Shown here piece by piece: positions 29,399 to 37,452 of a DNA stretch of 64,000 nt. The position numbers and the translations under genes were made by a program. The notes under the pieces are model-generated. The model saw only the letters and a list, made by a program, of their open reading frames with translations. It searched no databases and had not been told where the DNA came from. Location of the stretch: the NCBI GenBank assembly GCA_002411105.1, contig DHQX01000034.1, forward strand, positions 29,499 to 93,498, written 5' to 3'. The stretch is from Christensenella sp. UBA5327. GTDB lineage: Bacteria > Bacillota > Clostridia > Christensenellales > Aristaeellaceae. Numbering within the stretch: the first letter of the stretch is position 1; each line of letters starts with the position of its first letter.

Positions 29399-29706
29399 TG
29401 TGGACAGAGGCTGGGATAAGAGCCGGGTTTTCCCTGTGGATAAGTCTGGGGTGATTTTACACAATGTACATATTCATTCCCCCTGAAGGGGGTTTTGCAA
29501 GGGATTTTGAGCTTTTTCTGTGGATAAGCCTGTGGATATTGTGGATAGAATGCATGTTTGCCTTTCATAGGGCCCCTCTGCATATACATGCCGCTGGGAT
29601 GGCGTGAAGCCCGGCCAAAGCGCCTTTTGAAGGTGCATAAATAGTAATGAATGGTAAACATTATGCGTTGATGCAGGGATTTTGATTGGGGATGCCATGT
29701 GGATAT
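29399..29706 (+). promoter_or_regulatory. Cluster of DnaA-box-like 9-mers
   Basis: Two perfect matches to TGTGGATAA (the complement of the consensus TTATCCACA) at 29435-29443 and 29519-29527; one-mismatch copies at 29531-29539 (ending TAT), 29540-29548 (ending TAG) and 29698-29706 (ending TAT); a weaker two-mismatch copy at 29399-29407. All have the same orientation, and three lie within 30 bp (29519-29548). Such density is expected at oriC or at a DnaA-titrating or DnaA-regulated site. The sites are seen directly; DnaA binding is inferred. Confidence 0.75.
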
Positions 29707-29707
29707 T

Positions 29708-29719
29708 CATGATATCATG
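29708..29719. repeat. 12-bp palindrome CATGATATCATG
   Basis: Perfect palindrome immediately after the last DnaA-like box, about 50 bp before the rlmH promoter. Possible operator or DnaA-region accessory site. Confidence 0.5.
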
Positions 29720-29769
29720 CAAGCCATTTTGACAGGCTGAACAATGTAAAATCGAACCGTGCCCGCTTG

Positions 29770-29798
29770 TTGTGGCGGCTGCGCGGATTTGGTATACT
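29770..29798 (+). promoter_or_regulatory. Promoter of rlmH-recF
   Basis: TTGTGG (29770-29775), 17-bp spacer, TATACT (29793-29798), 28 bp before the TTG start of rlmH and downstream of the DnaA-box cluster. Confidence 0.55.
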
Positions 29799-29826
29799 TC
29801 AGAGGTACATTCACAGGAGGGCGGGA

Positions 29827-30300
29827 TTGATCCATATCATCGCAGTGGGCAGGCTGAAGGAAACGCATTACCGGCAGGCGGCGGCGGAATATGAAAAGCG
29901 CCTGGGCCGCTTTACGGCGCTAAAAATCACTGAGCTTCCGGACGAAAAGGAGCCGGACCGCCCTTCGGCTGCCCTTGAGGACAAGGTGAAACGAGCAGAG
30001 GGGGAGCGCATATTGAAACTCATCCGCCCCAGGGACCGGGTGGTGGCGCTGTCTATTGATGGCGCACAGGAGGACAGCGTTGTCTTCAGCCAGCGGGTGA
30101 GAAGGCTGCACGAGGCGCCGGATGACGCAGTGTTTGTGATCGGCGGTTCCCTGGGACTGTCGGATGATGTCTTAAGGCGGGCTGATGAGCGGCTTTCCCT
30201 GTCCAGCCTCACCTTTCCCCATCAGCTGGCACGGGTGGTGCTGCTGGAGCAGCTCTACCGCGCCTTCAAGATCCTGGCAAATGAGAGGTATCATAAATAG
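29827..30300 (+). CDS. rlmH: 23S rRNA (pseudouridine1915-N3)-methyltransferase RlmH
   Basis: SPOUT-class methyltransferase acting on the assembled 70S ribosome. 157 residues starting at TTG 29827, preceded by AGGAGG with a 6-base gap; start residues IHIIAVGRLKE match the family. FVIGGSLGLSDDVLRRAD holds the SAM-binding trefoil knot, and the C-terminus ends YRAFKILANERYHK, the diagnostic tail. The stop TAG overlaps the recF GTG by one base. In Bacillus and Staphylococcus rlmH lies near the replication origin. Confidence 0.95.
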   Translation: MIHIIAVGRLKETHYRQAAAEYEKRLGRFTALKITELPDEKEPDRPSAALEDKVKRAEGERILKLIRPRDRVVALSIDGAQEDSVVFSQRVRRLHEAPDDAVFVIGGSLGLSDDVLRRADERLSLSSLTFPHQLARVVLLEQLYRAFKILANERYHK

Positions 30301-31400
30301 TGCACCTCACACAGTTGCGCCTGCACGATTTTAGGAGCTATTCCCAGGTGACCATCATGCCGCCTGGGGGGGTTACTGTGTTTGTGGGCGAAAATGGCGC
30401 GGGAAAGACCAATTTGCTGGAGGCCATCCACCTGTGCTGCCTGGGGAAGAGCCACCGCACCCCCTTTGACCGGGATATGATACGCATCGGCTGCAAAACC
30501 AGCGCTGTCTATGCCCGGGTGCAGCGCCATCTGACCAAGGACGAGGTGGGAGTGCGGCTGTTCAGCCAGCAGAACATGCGCAAGACCATCTATGTCAACG
30601 GCAAGACCGTGCCCCGGATTGGGGAGCTCATGGGGCACATGACCTGCGTGATGTTCTCGCCTGAGGACATGGCGATTGTGAAGGGGGCGCCCCAGGTGCG
30701 CCGCAGCTTTCTGGATATGCTCCTGTCCCAGTGCCAGCCGGCCTATTTTTATGCCATCCAGACCTATCATACAGCGCTGAAACAACGCAACGCGCTGCTG
30801 AGGCTCCTGGCCCGGGACCGGGGCAGCCCCAAACAGCTGGAGGTTTGGGATGAGCAGTTGGCCAAGGCCGCCGCCCCCATTGTGCGCATGCGCCAGGAAG
30901 CAGCCATGACCTTGAGCGACCTGGCCAAGGAGCATTACAGCTTTATTTCCGGCCATGAGCCGGAGGTATTTGTACTCCGCTATCAGGGCAGCCTTTCAGG
31001 CCCCAAGGACCCGGGGGAGATGCTGATGGATCAATTGGCCACCTCCAGGCTGGATGATATCCGCCGCCTCACCACCAGCTTTGGACCCCACCGGGATGAC
31101 CTGCGCCTGGTGCTTGCAGGGCAGGAGATGCGCAGCTTTGCTTCCCAGGGGCAGATGAGAACAGCGGTGCTGGCCATGCGCCTGGCGGAGATCAACATCC
31201 TCACCCGGGCGCACCGGGATGCGCCGCTGCTGCTGCTGGATGACGTGCTCAGCGAGCTGGATGAGGGCCGCCGGGCCAGGCTTATGGGCAGGCTTGGCAA
31301 TATGCAAACCTTGCTGACCACCACCGATCTGGATACCCTGGCCGGCATGAAGCCTGACTGTGTGCTCCAGGTGAAGGACGGACAGGTGATCAGCCCATGA
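30300..31400 (+). CDS. recF: DNA replication/repair protein RecF
   Basis: ABC-type ATPase that, with RecO and RecR, loads RecA at single-strand gaps. 366 residues from GTG 30300. Walker A GENGAGKTN (about 30-38), signature region ASQGQMRTAVLAMRLAE, Walker B LLLLDDVLSELD. Normally recF sits in dnaA-dnaN-rlbA-recF-gyrB; here its partner is rlmH, with no dnaN or gyrB alongside. The 3' end overlaps the convergent kinase gene by 11 bp. Confidence 0.96.
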   Translation: MHLTQLRLHDFRSYSQVTIMPPGGVTVFVGENGAGKTNLLEAIHLCCLGKSHRTPFDRDMIRIGCKTSAVYARVQRHLTKDEVGVRLFSQQNMRKTIYVNGKTVPRIGELMGHMTCVMFSPEDMAIVKGAPQVRRSFLDMLLSQCQPAYFYAIQTYHTALKQRNALLRLLARDRGSPKQLEVWDEQLAKAAAPIVRMRQEAAMTLSDLAKEHYSFISGHEPEVFVLRYQGSLSGPKDPGEMLMDQLATSRLDDIRRLTTSFGPHRDDLRLVLAGQEMRSFASQGQMRTAVLAMRLAEINILTRAHRDAPLLLLDDVLSELDEGRRARLMGRLGNMQTLLTTTDLDTLAGMKPDCVLQVKDGQVISP

Positions 31401-32235
31401 ACCAGCGGCTGGGAATATCCATCACCGCCTGGCGCCAGGCAGCCAGAAACTGGGCCGCTCCCTGAAAGCGCTTGGCGGGGTCGGGCTGGGTGGCCCGTTC
31501 CGCCACAGCGTAAAGCGCTGGTGTCCCCTCCCATTGCCGGGGAGAGGGCGCATCGCGGTGACCAAAGAAGGTATGGGCCAGCATGCCCAACTGATAGACA
31601 TTGGTGGCTTCATCCAGTTTGGCGCCGGCCTTGTATGCCTCTGGCGCCAAAAACCAAGGGGAGCCGGGCAGCCGGCCCCGGTGGTTGACAGCGGGCATGC
31701 GCATGAAATGATCCACCGAGGAGAAAATAGCCCGCTCCTGTTCAAAATCAACCAGGATGTTCTGATCAGCAATGCCTGAGGTGATATAGTCAAGGCCTGA
31801 CGCCATGGTAATAAACTCCGCCAGGCCGTCAAAAAGCGCGAAGCGTTTGCCAGGCGGAAGCGCGCGCAAGCGGTGCATGTGCACATCCATGGGCGCCAGG
31901 GCGAAGCCAGGGAACCAGGGGAAGACGATGCCAAAGCCCTGAGCGGTTTCAAAGGCGTCAAGGTGAGGGGTGAGGCAGCGATGCCTGAGGGATTGATAGA
32001 CCTCATCAGCTTCCCTGAGCCGGGCAACCGCCTGGCGCGGATCCCCCGCATAGCCCAGGGTGGAGGCGCCGGCATATTTGATGAAATAACGCTGACCCTC
32101 ATCCTCTGTCCCCAGGCCCAGGTGCCCGGAGATCAATTGGTCAAACACGCAGAACACCCGCCCAAAGCGGCCTGTCCAGCTCAGGTCATGAGGAGCTTTG
32201 AGCCGGATGGGCAGGCCGTCAACCAAATAATACAC
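31390..32235 (-). CDS. Atypical serine/threonine protein kinase-like protein
   Basis: 281 residues covering a compact kinase fold with no membrane segment or PASTA repeats. Glycine-rich-like GRFGRVF at 22-28, the ATP-binding lysine in YFIKYAG (K53), a catalytic-loop equivalent SGIADQNILVDF (153-164), SSVDHF (172-177) in place of DFG, and the activation-segment end GSPWFLAPEAYKAGAKLDEATNVYQLG, which is strongly kinase-like. The HRD triad is absent, as in some YbdM-type Firmicutes kinases, so activity is uncertain. GTG start at 32235 with GGGGAGGT five bases upstream. It overlaps recF tail to tail. Confidence 0.7.
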   Translation of the reverse strand: MYYLVDGLPIRLKAPHDLSWTGRFGRVFCVFDQLISGHLGLGTEDEGQRYFIKYAGASTLGYAGDPRQAVARLREADEVYQSLRHRCLTPHLDAFETAQGFGIVFPWFPGFALAPMDVHMHRLRALPPGKRFALFDGLAEFITMASGLDYITSGIADQNILVDFEQERAIFSSVDHFMRMPAVNHRGRLPGSPWFLAPEAYKAGAKLDEATNVYQLGMLAHTFFGHRDAPSPRQWEGTPALYAVAERATQPDPAKRFQGAAQFLAAWRQAVMDIPSRWFMG

Positions 32236-32257
32236 GATCCACCTCCCCTAACCTTGC

Positions 32258-32286
32258 TTGCATTCTATCTGATGCCTTATTATAAT
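32258..32286 (+). promoter_or_regulatory. Promoter of the CBS-pyrophosphatase gene
   Basis: TTGCAT (32258-32263), 17-bp spacer, perfect TATAAT (32281-32286), 45 bp before the start codon. Confidence 0.75.
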
Positions 32287-32331
32287 GCCTGTGGAACACA
32301 ATAAGCAAAGCCTTTAGGCAGAAGGATGAGC

Positions 32332-33951
32332 ATGCAGAAAATCTACGTCGTGGGACACCGGAATCCGGATACCGACTCCATTGTGTCCGCCATTGCCTAC
32401 GCCTACCTGAGAAACCAGCTGGGGGACCGTCAGTATCAGGCCGCGCGCCTGGGTCCGGTGAGCGATGAGACGGCGCTGCTGCTTGACCGCTTTGATTTTG
32501 AAGCGCCGGAACAGATTTTCAACGTCAGAACCCAGGTGCAGGACCTGAACTTTGATACGCCGCCCTCCATCGGCTCCGGCGCTGCCCTGGCCCATGCCTG
32601 GAGCATTTTCCAGGATAACCGGGAGATCGGCAGCCTCCCCATCATCAAGGATGACGGAACGCTGTTTGGCATCCTTTCCCACTCCGACATCTTTGACTAT
32701 GACATCAAGACCATCCAGCATCCCGTGGTGGATGACATCCCGCTGTTTAACCTGATCGGGGTGCTGGAAGGCAGCATCTGCCCGGGGGCTGACAGGGAGG
32801 TGGAGGTGGTATCCGGCGAAATCGCCATCGCCCTGCCCCATACCCACCTGCACAAGACCGTGCTGCATGAGGACAGCATCGTCATCTGCGGGAATCAGCC
32901 TGAGGCTATTGAGTACGCGCTGGAGCAGGGCGCAAGGGCGCTGATCATCAGCGAGGGGAAATTACCGGAGGAATTGGAAAGCTTGATCGGGGGGACGCTG
33001 GTGATTTCAACCCCCTTTGACGCCTACCGTGCCGCCCGCAGCATCATGCACGCGGTGCCCGTGGGCAGGCTGTGCCGGCGGGACAACCTGGTGAGCTTCC
33101 ACCTGGATGATTATCTGGATGATGTGAAGGAGACCATGCTCCAAAACCGGCACAACGCCTATCCGGTGCTGGATGAAGATAATCGGGTGGTGGGCGTGCT
33201 CACCCGCTACCAGCTCATCCGCCCCCGGCGCAAGCGCGTGGTGCTGGTTGACCATAACGAGGTGGCCCAGTCAGTGGCCGGCCTTGACCAGGCGGAAATC
33301 CTGGAGATCATTGACCATCACCGCCTGGCGGATGTGCAGACATCCTCGCCCATTCTGGTGCGCAATGAGCCCATCGGCTCCACCACCGCCATCATCGCAG
33401 GGATGTTCCAGGAGCGGGGCATCACCCCCTCCCGCAAGCTGGCGGGGTTGATGGCAGCCGCCATCCTGTCTGACACCGTGATGCTCAAATCCCCCACCTG
33501 CACCGAGAAGGACCGGCTGATGGCGGAGAGCATGGCCCGCATTGGCCGGGTCACCATCCAGGAGCTGGGGGAGATCATGTTCAGCGCCACCAACCTGCAA
33601 AACAAGAGCACCCGCGACCTGTTTTTCGGCGATTATAAGGAGTTCCACATCGCTGACCACCTGGTGGGCATCTCCCAGATCACCTGCATCAACTCAAGAG
33701 AGCTGCTGGACGCGAGGCTGGAGGATTTTCTCAGCCTCATGAAGGAGATGAAAAAAGAGAAGGATTATGAGATGGTGCTGTTGATGGTGACAGACGTTCT
33801 GCGCAGCGGGACGGAATTGGTCTATGTGGGCAATGAGGCCATGGTGGAGCAGGCCTTCAACATGGTGGGCGAAAACAATCAGTTTTTCCTCCCGGGCGTG
33901 ATGAGCCGGAAAAAGCAGGTGGTGCCCATGATTTCATTGATATGGGGGTAA
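32332..33951 (+). CDS. ppaC: Manganese-dependent inorganic pyrophosphatase with CBS and DRTGG domains (family II)
   Basis: Hydrolyses pyrophosphate; the CBS-containing subfamily is known to be controlled by adenine nucleotides. 539 residues. N-terminal DHH metal site GHRNPDTDSIVSA, first CBS unit (about 75-125), DRTGG-like insertion (about 130-245), second CBS unit (about 250-300), DHH motif IIDHHRL (about 325), PIGSTTAI, and a C-terminal DHHA2 domain with the SRKKQ motif near the end. Start ATG 32332 has AAGGA six bases upstream; ATG 32326 overlaps that site. The downstream amidohydrolase overlaps by 10 bp. Confidence 0.92.
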   Translation: MQKIYVVGHRNPDTDSIVSAIAYAYLRNQLGDRQYQAARLGPVSDETALLLDRFDFEAPEQIFNVRTQVQDLNFDTPPSIGSGAALAHAWSIFQDNREIGSLPIIKDDGTLFGILSHSDIFDYDIKTIQHPVVDDIPLFNLIGVLEGSICPGADREVEVVSGEIAIALPHTHLHKTVLHEDSIVICGNQPEAIEYALEQGARALIISEGKLPEELESLIGGTLVISTPFDAYRAARSIMHAVPVGRLCRRDNLVSFHLDDYLDDVKETMLQNRHNAYPVLDEDNRVVGVLTRYQLIRPRRKRVVLVDHNEVAQSVAGLDQAEILEIIDHHRLADVQTSSPILVRNEPIGSTTAIIAGMFQERGITPSRKLAGLMAAAILSDTVMLKSPTCTEKDRLMAESMARIGRVTIQELGEIMFSATNLQNKSTRDLFFGDYKEFHIADHLVGISQITCINSRELLDARLEDFLSLMKEMKKEKDYEMVLLMVTDVLRSGTELVYVGNEAMVEQAFNMVGENNQFFLPGVMSRKKQVVPMISLIWG

Positions 33952-35144
33952 CCATAGACCAACAGGCGTTCCGTGCCTACCTGGAGGAACAGCCGGTGAT
34001 CAGCTCCCACTGCCACCATTTGAAAGCGGATGAGCATCAAGGGATGGGGCTGTCAGGGCTCTTGCGGCAAAGCTATGTGAACTGGTGCCATGTGCCGGTG
34101 CCGGAAGGGGATGACCCGAAGGCCATAGAAAACTGGCTGCGCGCCGTGGGCACCCGCGGCTATTTTGTGTGGCTTGAAAAGGCACTGATGGATATCTATG
34201 GCATATCTGAGCGGATTTCAGCCAGCTCCTGGGAGAGTTTTGACCGGGCCATCCGCCTGGCACATCAGGATCCGGACTGGCACTTGAAGCTGCTGCGGGA
34301 CAAGTGCCGCTACGAGGCAGTCTTTATGGATGCCTATTGGGCGCCGGGGGACGACCACGGGCATCCGGAGCTGTTCAAGCCGGTCTACCGGGTGAACAGC
34401 CTGTTCTATGGCTACAACCAGAGTGCTATGGACCATAACGGAAACAATTTTCAGCGGCTTGAAGGCACACATATTGCCGATATTGATGAGTACTTGCAGA
34501 CGATGGAACGTGTGCTCCGGGAAAAGAAAAGGGCGGGCTGCGTAGCCTTCAAGTGTGCCCTGGCCTATGACCGGGGGCTTGATTTTGGACCAGGCAATCG
34601 GGCACAGGCGCAAAAAGCCATGGGACAGCACCCGGAGGCAGCGGATATCCGGGCTTTCCAGAACCTGGTGATGGACAAGATCTGCCAGGTGGCAGAGGAG
34701 ATCAACATCCCCATGCAGATGCACACGGGCCTTGGCCTGATGAATCAAAGCCGCGCCATGGTGCTTCAGCCCCTCATTGCCCGGTACCCCCAGGTCACCT
34801 TCCTGATGATGCATGGTGGCTATCCCTGGACAAGCGACATCCCGGGGCTGTGCCATGTGTATGCCAACGTATGGGTAGACCTGTGCTGGCTGCCGCTGAT
34901 CTCAACCTCTGCGGCAGTGCGCTTCCTGGATGAGCTGATCGATGTGTGCAACGCTGACCGCATCATCTGGGGCTGCGACAACTGGACGGGGGAGGAGAGC
35001 TACGCTGCCCGGCTCGCCTTTCTGGAGGTATTGACCCGGGTGCTGACCGGGCGCGTTGAGACGGGTCTGATGCGGGCAGATGATGCCAGGCGCTTTGGCC
35101 GGATGGTGCTGCATGACAACGCCCGGGCGTTGCTCAACAGATAA
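33942..35144 (+). CDS. Amidohydrolase-superfamily protein, uronate-isomerase-like
   Basis: 400 residues, a TIM-barrel metal hydrolase of the Amidohydro_2/uronate isomerase type. An N-terminal SSHCHHLK gives the HxH metal site; FKCALAYDRGLDF may carry the bridging lysine; QMHTGLG and MMHGGYPW provide further histidines; WGCDNWTGEE near residue 345 carries the late aspartate. Specific substrate unknown. The ATG overlaps the ppaC stop and has no clear ribosome-binding site, so it is probably translated by coupling. A strong bidirectional terminator follows. Confidence 0.75.
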   Translation: MGVTIDQQAFRAYLEEQPVISSHCHHLKADEHQGMGLSGLLRQSYVNWCHVPVPEGDDPKAIENWLRAVGTRGYFVWLEKALMDIYGISERISASSWESFDRAIRLAHQDPDWHLKLLRDKCRYEAVFMDAYWAPGDDHGHPELFKPVYRVNSLFYGYNQSAMDHNGNNFQRLEGTHIADIDEYLQTMERVLREKKRAGCVAFKCALAYDRGLDFGPGNRAQAQKAMGQHPEAADIRAFQNLVMDKICQVAEEINIPMQMHTGLGLMNQSRAMVLQPLIARYPQVTFLMMHGGYPWTSDIPGLCHVYANVWVDLCWLPLISTSAAVRFLDELIDVCNADRIIWGCDNWTGEESYAARLAFLEVLTRVLTGRVETGLMRADDARRFGRMVLHDNARALLNR

Positions 35145-35147
35145 AAC

Positions 35148-35180
35148 ACCGCGGCTGCCGGGACAATCGGCAGCCGCGGT
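35148..35180. terminator. Bidirectional terminator between convergent genes
   Basis: Perfect 13-bp stem ACCGCGGCTGCCG (35148-35160) with CGGCAGCCGCGGT (35168-35180), 7-nt loop. T-rich tail on both strands (CTTGTT on plus, GTTTTAT on minus). Confidence 0.85.
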
Positions 35181-35195
35181 CTTGTTATGGCTTTG

Positions 35196-35924
35196 TCAAT
35201 CCGCCGCGTAGGGTAGCATCGCCACGATTTCATTCTCAATATAGACGATATAGTAAAGGTTTGAACCATTCATCATATAATTGTTGCTGAAATCCTGGGC
35301 GTCAGCCGCGCGCACGGGATTTTGCTTGGTGCCATAGTAGAACAGGCAGTTGGGGCTGGTGTCGTACTTATAGAGATAGACGGTGTCGTTATAGAAGGTG
35401 GACAGGTTGGTGTTGCCCTGGTAGGTGAGGGTGACCAGGTCAGCGCTGATGGTGGCGACACCGCCCGCCTTCATATCTATCTGGGTGATATAGCCGGCAG
35501 ATACCCGGGTGCGGTATTCGCTGGGGCGGCGCTGCAGGTAAACGGTGTAAGCGTTCTGGGTGGTGAGGGCGCCATTTTCATACGCTGATACGAGGATCTG
35601 AACAGCCTGGGGCTTATCGGTCATGTTGATGATCTGGGACTTCTGCCCGCTGGCAACCGGTTGGCCGTTCACTGTGACCTGGGAAGTGGGGGATGAGGTG
35701 ACCGGGGTGAAGGTGATGCGGGACACCCAGTGGGCGACGGTGAGAAGGTAAGTGTTTTGCCAGGGATCAAAGCGATCCGGCAGCATGATGCCGGTATTGG
35801 GGGCGTTGTGGGTGAGGCTCACCAGGCGGTCAGGCGGCAGGGAGCTAGCCTGCTGGGCCAGGGCCAGGGGCGTGAGAGCCAGAAACAGCAGGGCTGCGAT
35901 CAGGATGCCAACAGTTCTTTTCAT
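35196..35924 (-). CDS. Secreted protein with cadherin-like beta-sandwich domain
   Basis: 242 residues with a Sec signal peptide (MKRTVGILIAALLFLALTP...ALA, cleavage about residue 24). Residues about 50-140 match the pattern of the bacterial cadherin-like beta-sandwich domain (PF12733): an early YLLTV, VTVNGQPVASG, a central QILVSAYENG, and the closing YTVYLQR. The C-terminal 100 residues are aromatic- and Asn-rich and I do not recognise them. No cell-wall anchor. Start ATG 35924 follows AAGGAGGGG. It lies 75 bp after lysC on the same strand. Function unknown. Confidence 0.7.
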   Translation of the reverse strand: MKRTVGILIAALLFLALTPLALAQQASSLPPDRLVSLTHNAPNTGIMLPDRFDPWQNTYLLTVAHWVSRITFTPVTSSPTSQVTVNGQPVASGQKSQIINMTDKPQAVQILVSAYENGALTTQNAYTVYLQRRPSEYRTRVSAGYITQIDMKAGGVATISADLVTLTYQGNTNLSTFYNDTVYLYKYDTSPNCLFYYGTKQNPVRAADAQDFSNNYMMNGSNLYYIVYIENEIVAMLPYAAD

Positions 35925-35959
35925 ATAATAAACCCCTCCTTGGTGGTGTTCTATCAATA

Positions 35960-35981
35960 AAACGCAGAACAAGGAGCGTTT
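35960..35981 (-). terminator. Weak hairpin after lysC
   Basis: Minus strand: AAACGC pairs with GCGTTT, 10-nt loop, stem end running into TTTTATT. Could partly separate lysC from the downstream secreted-protein gene. Confidence 0.3.
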
Positions 35982-35999
35982 CTTGCAATTTAGGCCAAA

Positions 36000-37307
36000 T
36001 CAGGTTCTGATAAAGGCATCGTAGATGGCGCTGACGGTGTTATCCAGGTTTGCGTCATCCACCCCCAGGATAATGGACAGTTCGCTGGGTGCCTGGAGCA
36101 TCGTGCGGATGCCGATGCCCTGTTCGCTAACGGCAGTGATCAGCCGCGCCGCCGTGCCGTATTGCCGGAACATTCCGACCCCCACGCAGGCGACCAGGGC
36201 GATGTTGTCCTCGGTATGGAGGGTGTCAGGGGCCACGGTCTGCTCAATCTCCCGCAGGATCACCTCGCGCTGGGCTTCCAAGGCCTTTGTGGCCACCAGC
36301 ACGCACAGGGCATCGATGCCTGTGGGCAGGTGCTCGAAGTTGATGCCGTGGTTCTCAAATATTGTCAGCACCCTCCGGCCAAACCCCACCTCGTTGTTCA
36401 TCTGGTTTTTCTCAACCACCACCATGGAAAAGCCCTTTTTGCCGGCGATGCCAGTGACCACCGGGATCTTTGCCTGGGAGCGGTAGGTGATCAGCGTCCC
36501 CGGGTGCAGCGGGTCATTGGTGTTGCGAATGCTGGTGGGGATGCCCGCCTTGCGTACCGGAAACACCGCCTCTTCATGCAGCACCGTGGCGCCCATGTAG
36601 CTCAGTTCCCGCAGCTCCCGATAGGTCAGGGAGGCGATGTACTGGGCATCTGGCACAATCCGCGGATCAGCAGCGCGAAAGCCGGTCACATCGGTCCATA
36701 TCTCCAGCAGCTCTGCATCAAGAGCGCCCGCGATAAGGGCGGCAGAGGTATCGCTCCCGCCGCGGGAGAGGGTATGGATACCCCCCCGGCTGTCAGCCCC
36801 GTAAAAGCCGGGAATGACAGCACCTGGCAGCGGCAAAAGCGCCGTGCGCACGGCCTGGATGGTGGCATCATCATCCAGCTTGTCGCTTTGGTGGAAGCGC
36901 AAAAGGTTGGCCGCGTCAACAAAAGGGCGGTTGAGCCACCTGGCCAGAAGCTTGGCGCAGAGGTATTCCCCCCGGCTGACGGTGAAGGGAAGCGTCGCCC
37001 CCTCCCTGATGGCATGATAAATGGCATGCAGATCCTCATCAAGAAAGCCCGCCTCACCCAGGAGGCTTGCGATCTGCTGGAAGCGCTGGGTGATGTTGGC
37101 ATACACCGGATCAATGGGTGCCTGCTTGGCTGCCAGCTGGTGGCAGGCGATGAGCAGATCGGTGATCTTCTGGTCAGAGTCATCCCGCTTGCCCGGGGCG
37201 GACACCACGATAAACTGACGGTCAAGGTCTGCATTCAAAATTCGGCGCACTTTTTCAAACTGCGCCGCGTCAGACAGGGAGGAGCCGCCGAACTTTGCCA
37301 CGATCAT
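36000..37307 (-). CDS. lysC: Aspartokinase
   Basis: Phosphorylates aspartate, the first step to lysine, threonine, methionine and diaminopimelate. 435 residues from ATG 37307; an upstream in-frame start at 37340 lies in the -10 element. MIVAKFGGSSLSDAAQF holds the KFGGSS motif, GGSDTSAALIAGAL the aspartate-binding region, and TDVTGFRAADPRIVP is conserved. Two C-terminal ACT domains (about 300-435) suggest allosteric control by end-product amino acids. The leader is only about 30 bp, so no lysine riboswitch. Confidence 0.93.
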   Translation of the reverse strand: MIVAKFGGSSLSDAAQFEKVRRILNADLDRQFIVVSAPGKRDDSDQKITDLLIACHQLAAKQAPIDPVYANITQRFQQIASLLGEAGFLDEDLHAIYHAIREGATLPFTVSRGEYLCAKLLARWLNRPFVDAANLLRFHQSDKLDDDATIQAVRTALLPLPGAVIPGFYGADSRGGIHTLSRGGSDTSAALIAGALDAELLEIWTDVTGFRAADPRIVPDAQYIASLTYRELRELSYMGATVLHEEAVFPVRKAGIPTSIRNTNDPLHPGTLITYRSQAKIPVVTGIAGKKGFSMVVVEKNQMNNEVGFGRRVLTIFENHGINFEHLPTGIDALCVLVATKALEAQREVILREIEQTVAPDTLHTEDNIALVACVGVGMFRQYGTAARLITAVSEQGIGIRTMLQAPSELSIILGVDDANLDNTVSAIYDAFIRT

Positions 37308-37338
37308 CGCCTGTACCTCACAAAATAGATGTCTTGCC

Positions 37339-37368
37339 ATTGTAGCGCTGCGGGAGTTGGCCTGTCAA
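37339..37368 (-). promoter_or_regulatory. Promoter of lysC
   Basis: Minus strand: perfect TTGACA (37368-37363), 18-bp spacer, TACAAT (37344-37339). Confidence 0.7.
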
Positions 37369-37377
37369 ACCGCTTTG

Positions 37378-37406
37378 GTGACAAAGGCAGGCGGCTATGG
37401 TATAAT
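37378..37406 (+). promoter_or_regulatory. Promoter of the flippase-like gene
   Basis: GTGACA (37378-37383), 17-bp spacer, TATAAT (37401-37406) with an extended TGG. Divergent from and 9 bp away from the lysC -35. Confidence 0.65.
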
Positions 37407-37452
37407 CCGGCCAGATTATGTGGAAGGCATGCGCCTTTTTCTGAAAGGGATT

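Larger units (their letters stand above)
29222..29826 (+). other. AT-rich intergenic region between msmX and rlmH, candidate replication-origin or DnaA-titration region
   Basis: About 600 bp with no convincing gene. By hand count, 29341-29760 is about 56% A+T, far above the neighbouring genes. It holds the msmX terminator (29252-29297), a 12-bp palindrome at 29348-29359, a run of DnaA-box-like 9-mers (29399-29706), a short C5/G5 hairpin followed by four Ts (29479-29496), an inverted repeat GCATAA/TTATGC (29635-29666), a second 12-bp palindrome (29708-29719), and the rlmH promoter. Short open frames here have no homology I recognise. Confidence 0.6.

Noticed and set aside
29356..29661. Minus-strand open frame of 101 codons with repeated Tyr-Pro-Gln
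   Set aside because: The repeats are simply the translation of the DnaA-box sequence TTATCCACA; no ribosome-binding site and no family similarity.
30280..30300. SCC-type attachment site at the 3' end of rlmH
   Set aside because: The end of the gene (TATCATAAATAG) resembles the staphylococcal site because it encodes the conserved tail, but there is no recombinase gene or second copy nearby.
36162..37328. 388-codon open frame antisense to lysC
   Set aside because: Shadow of a well-conserved aspartokinase; no start signal or motif.
37308..37338. Lysine riboswitch upstream of lysC
   Set aside because: The leader between the -10 and the ATG is about 30 bases, too short for an aptamer.
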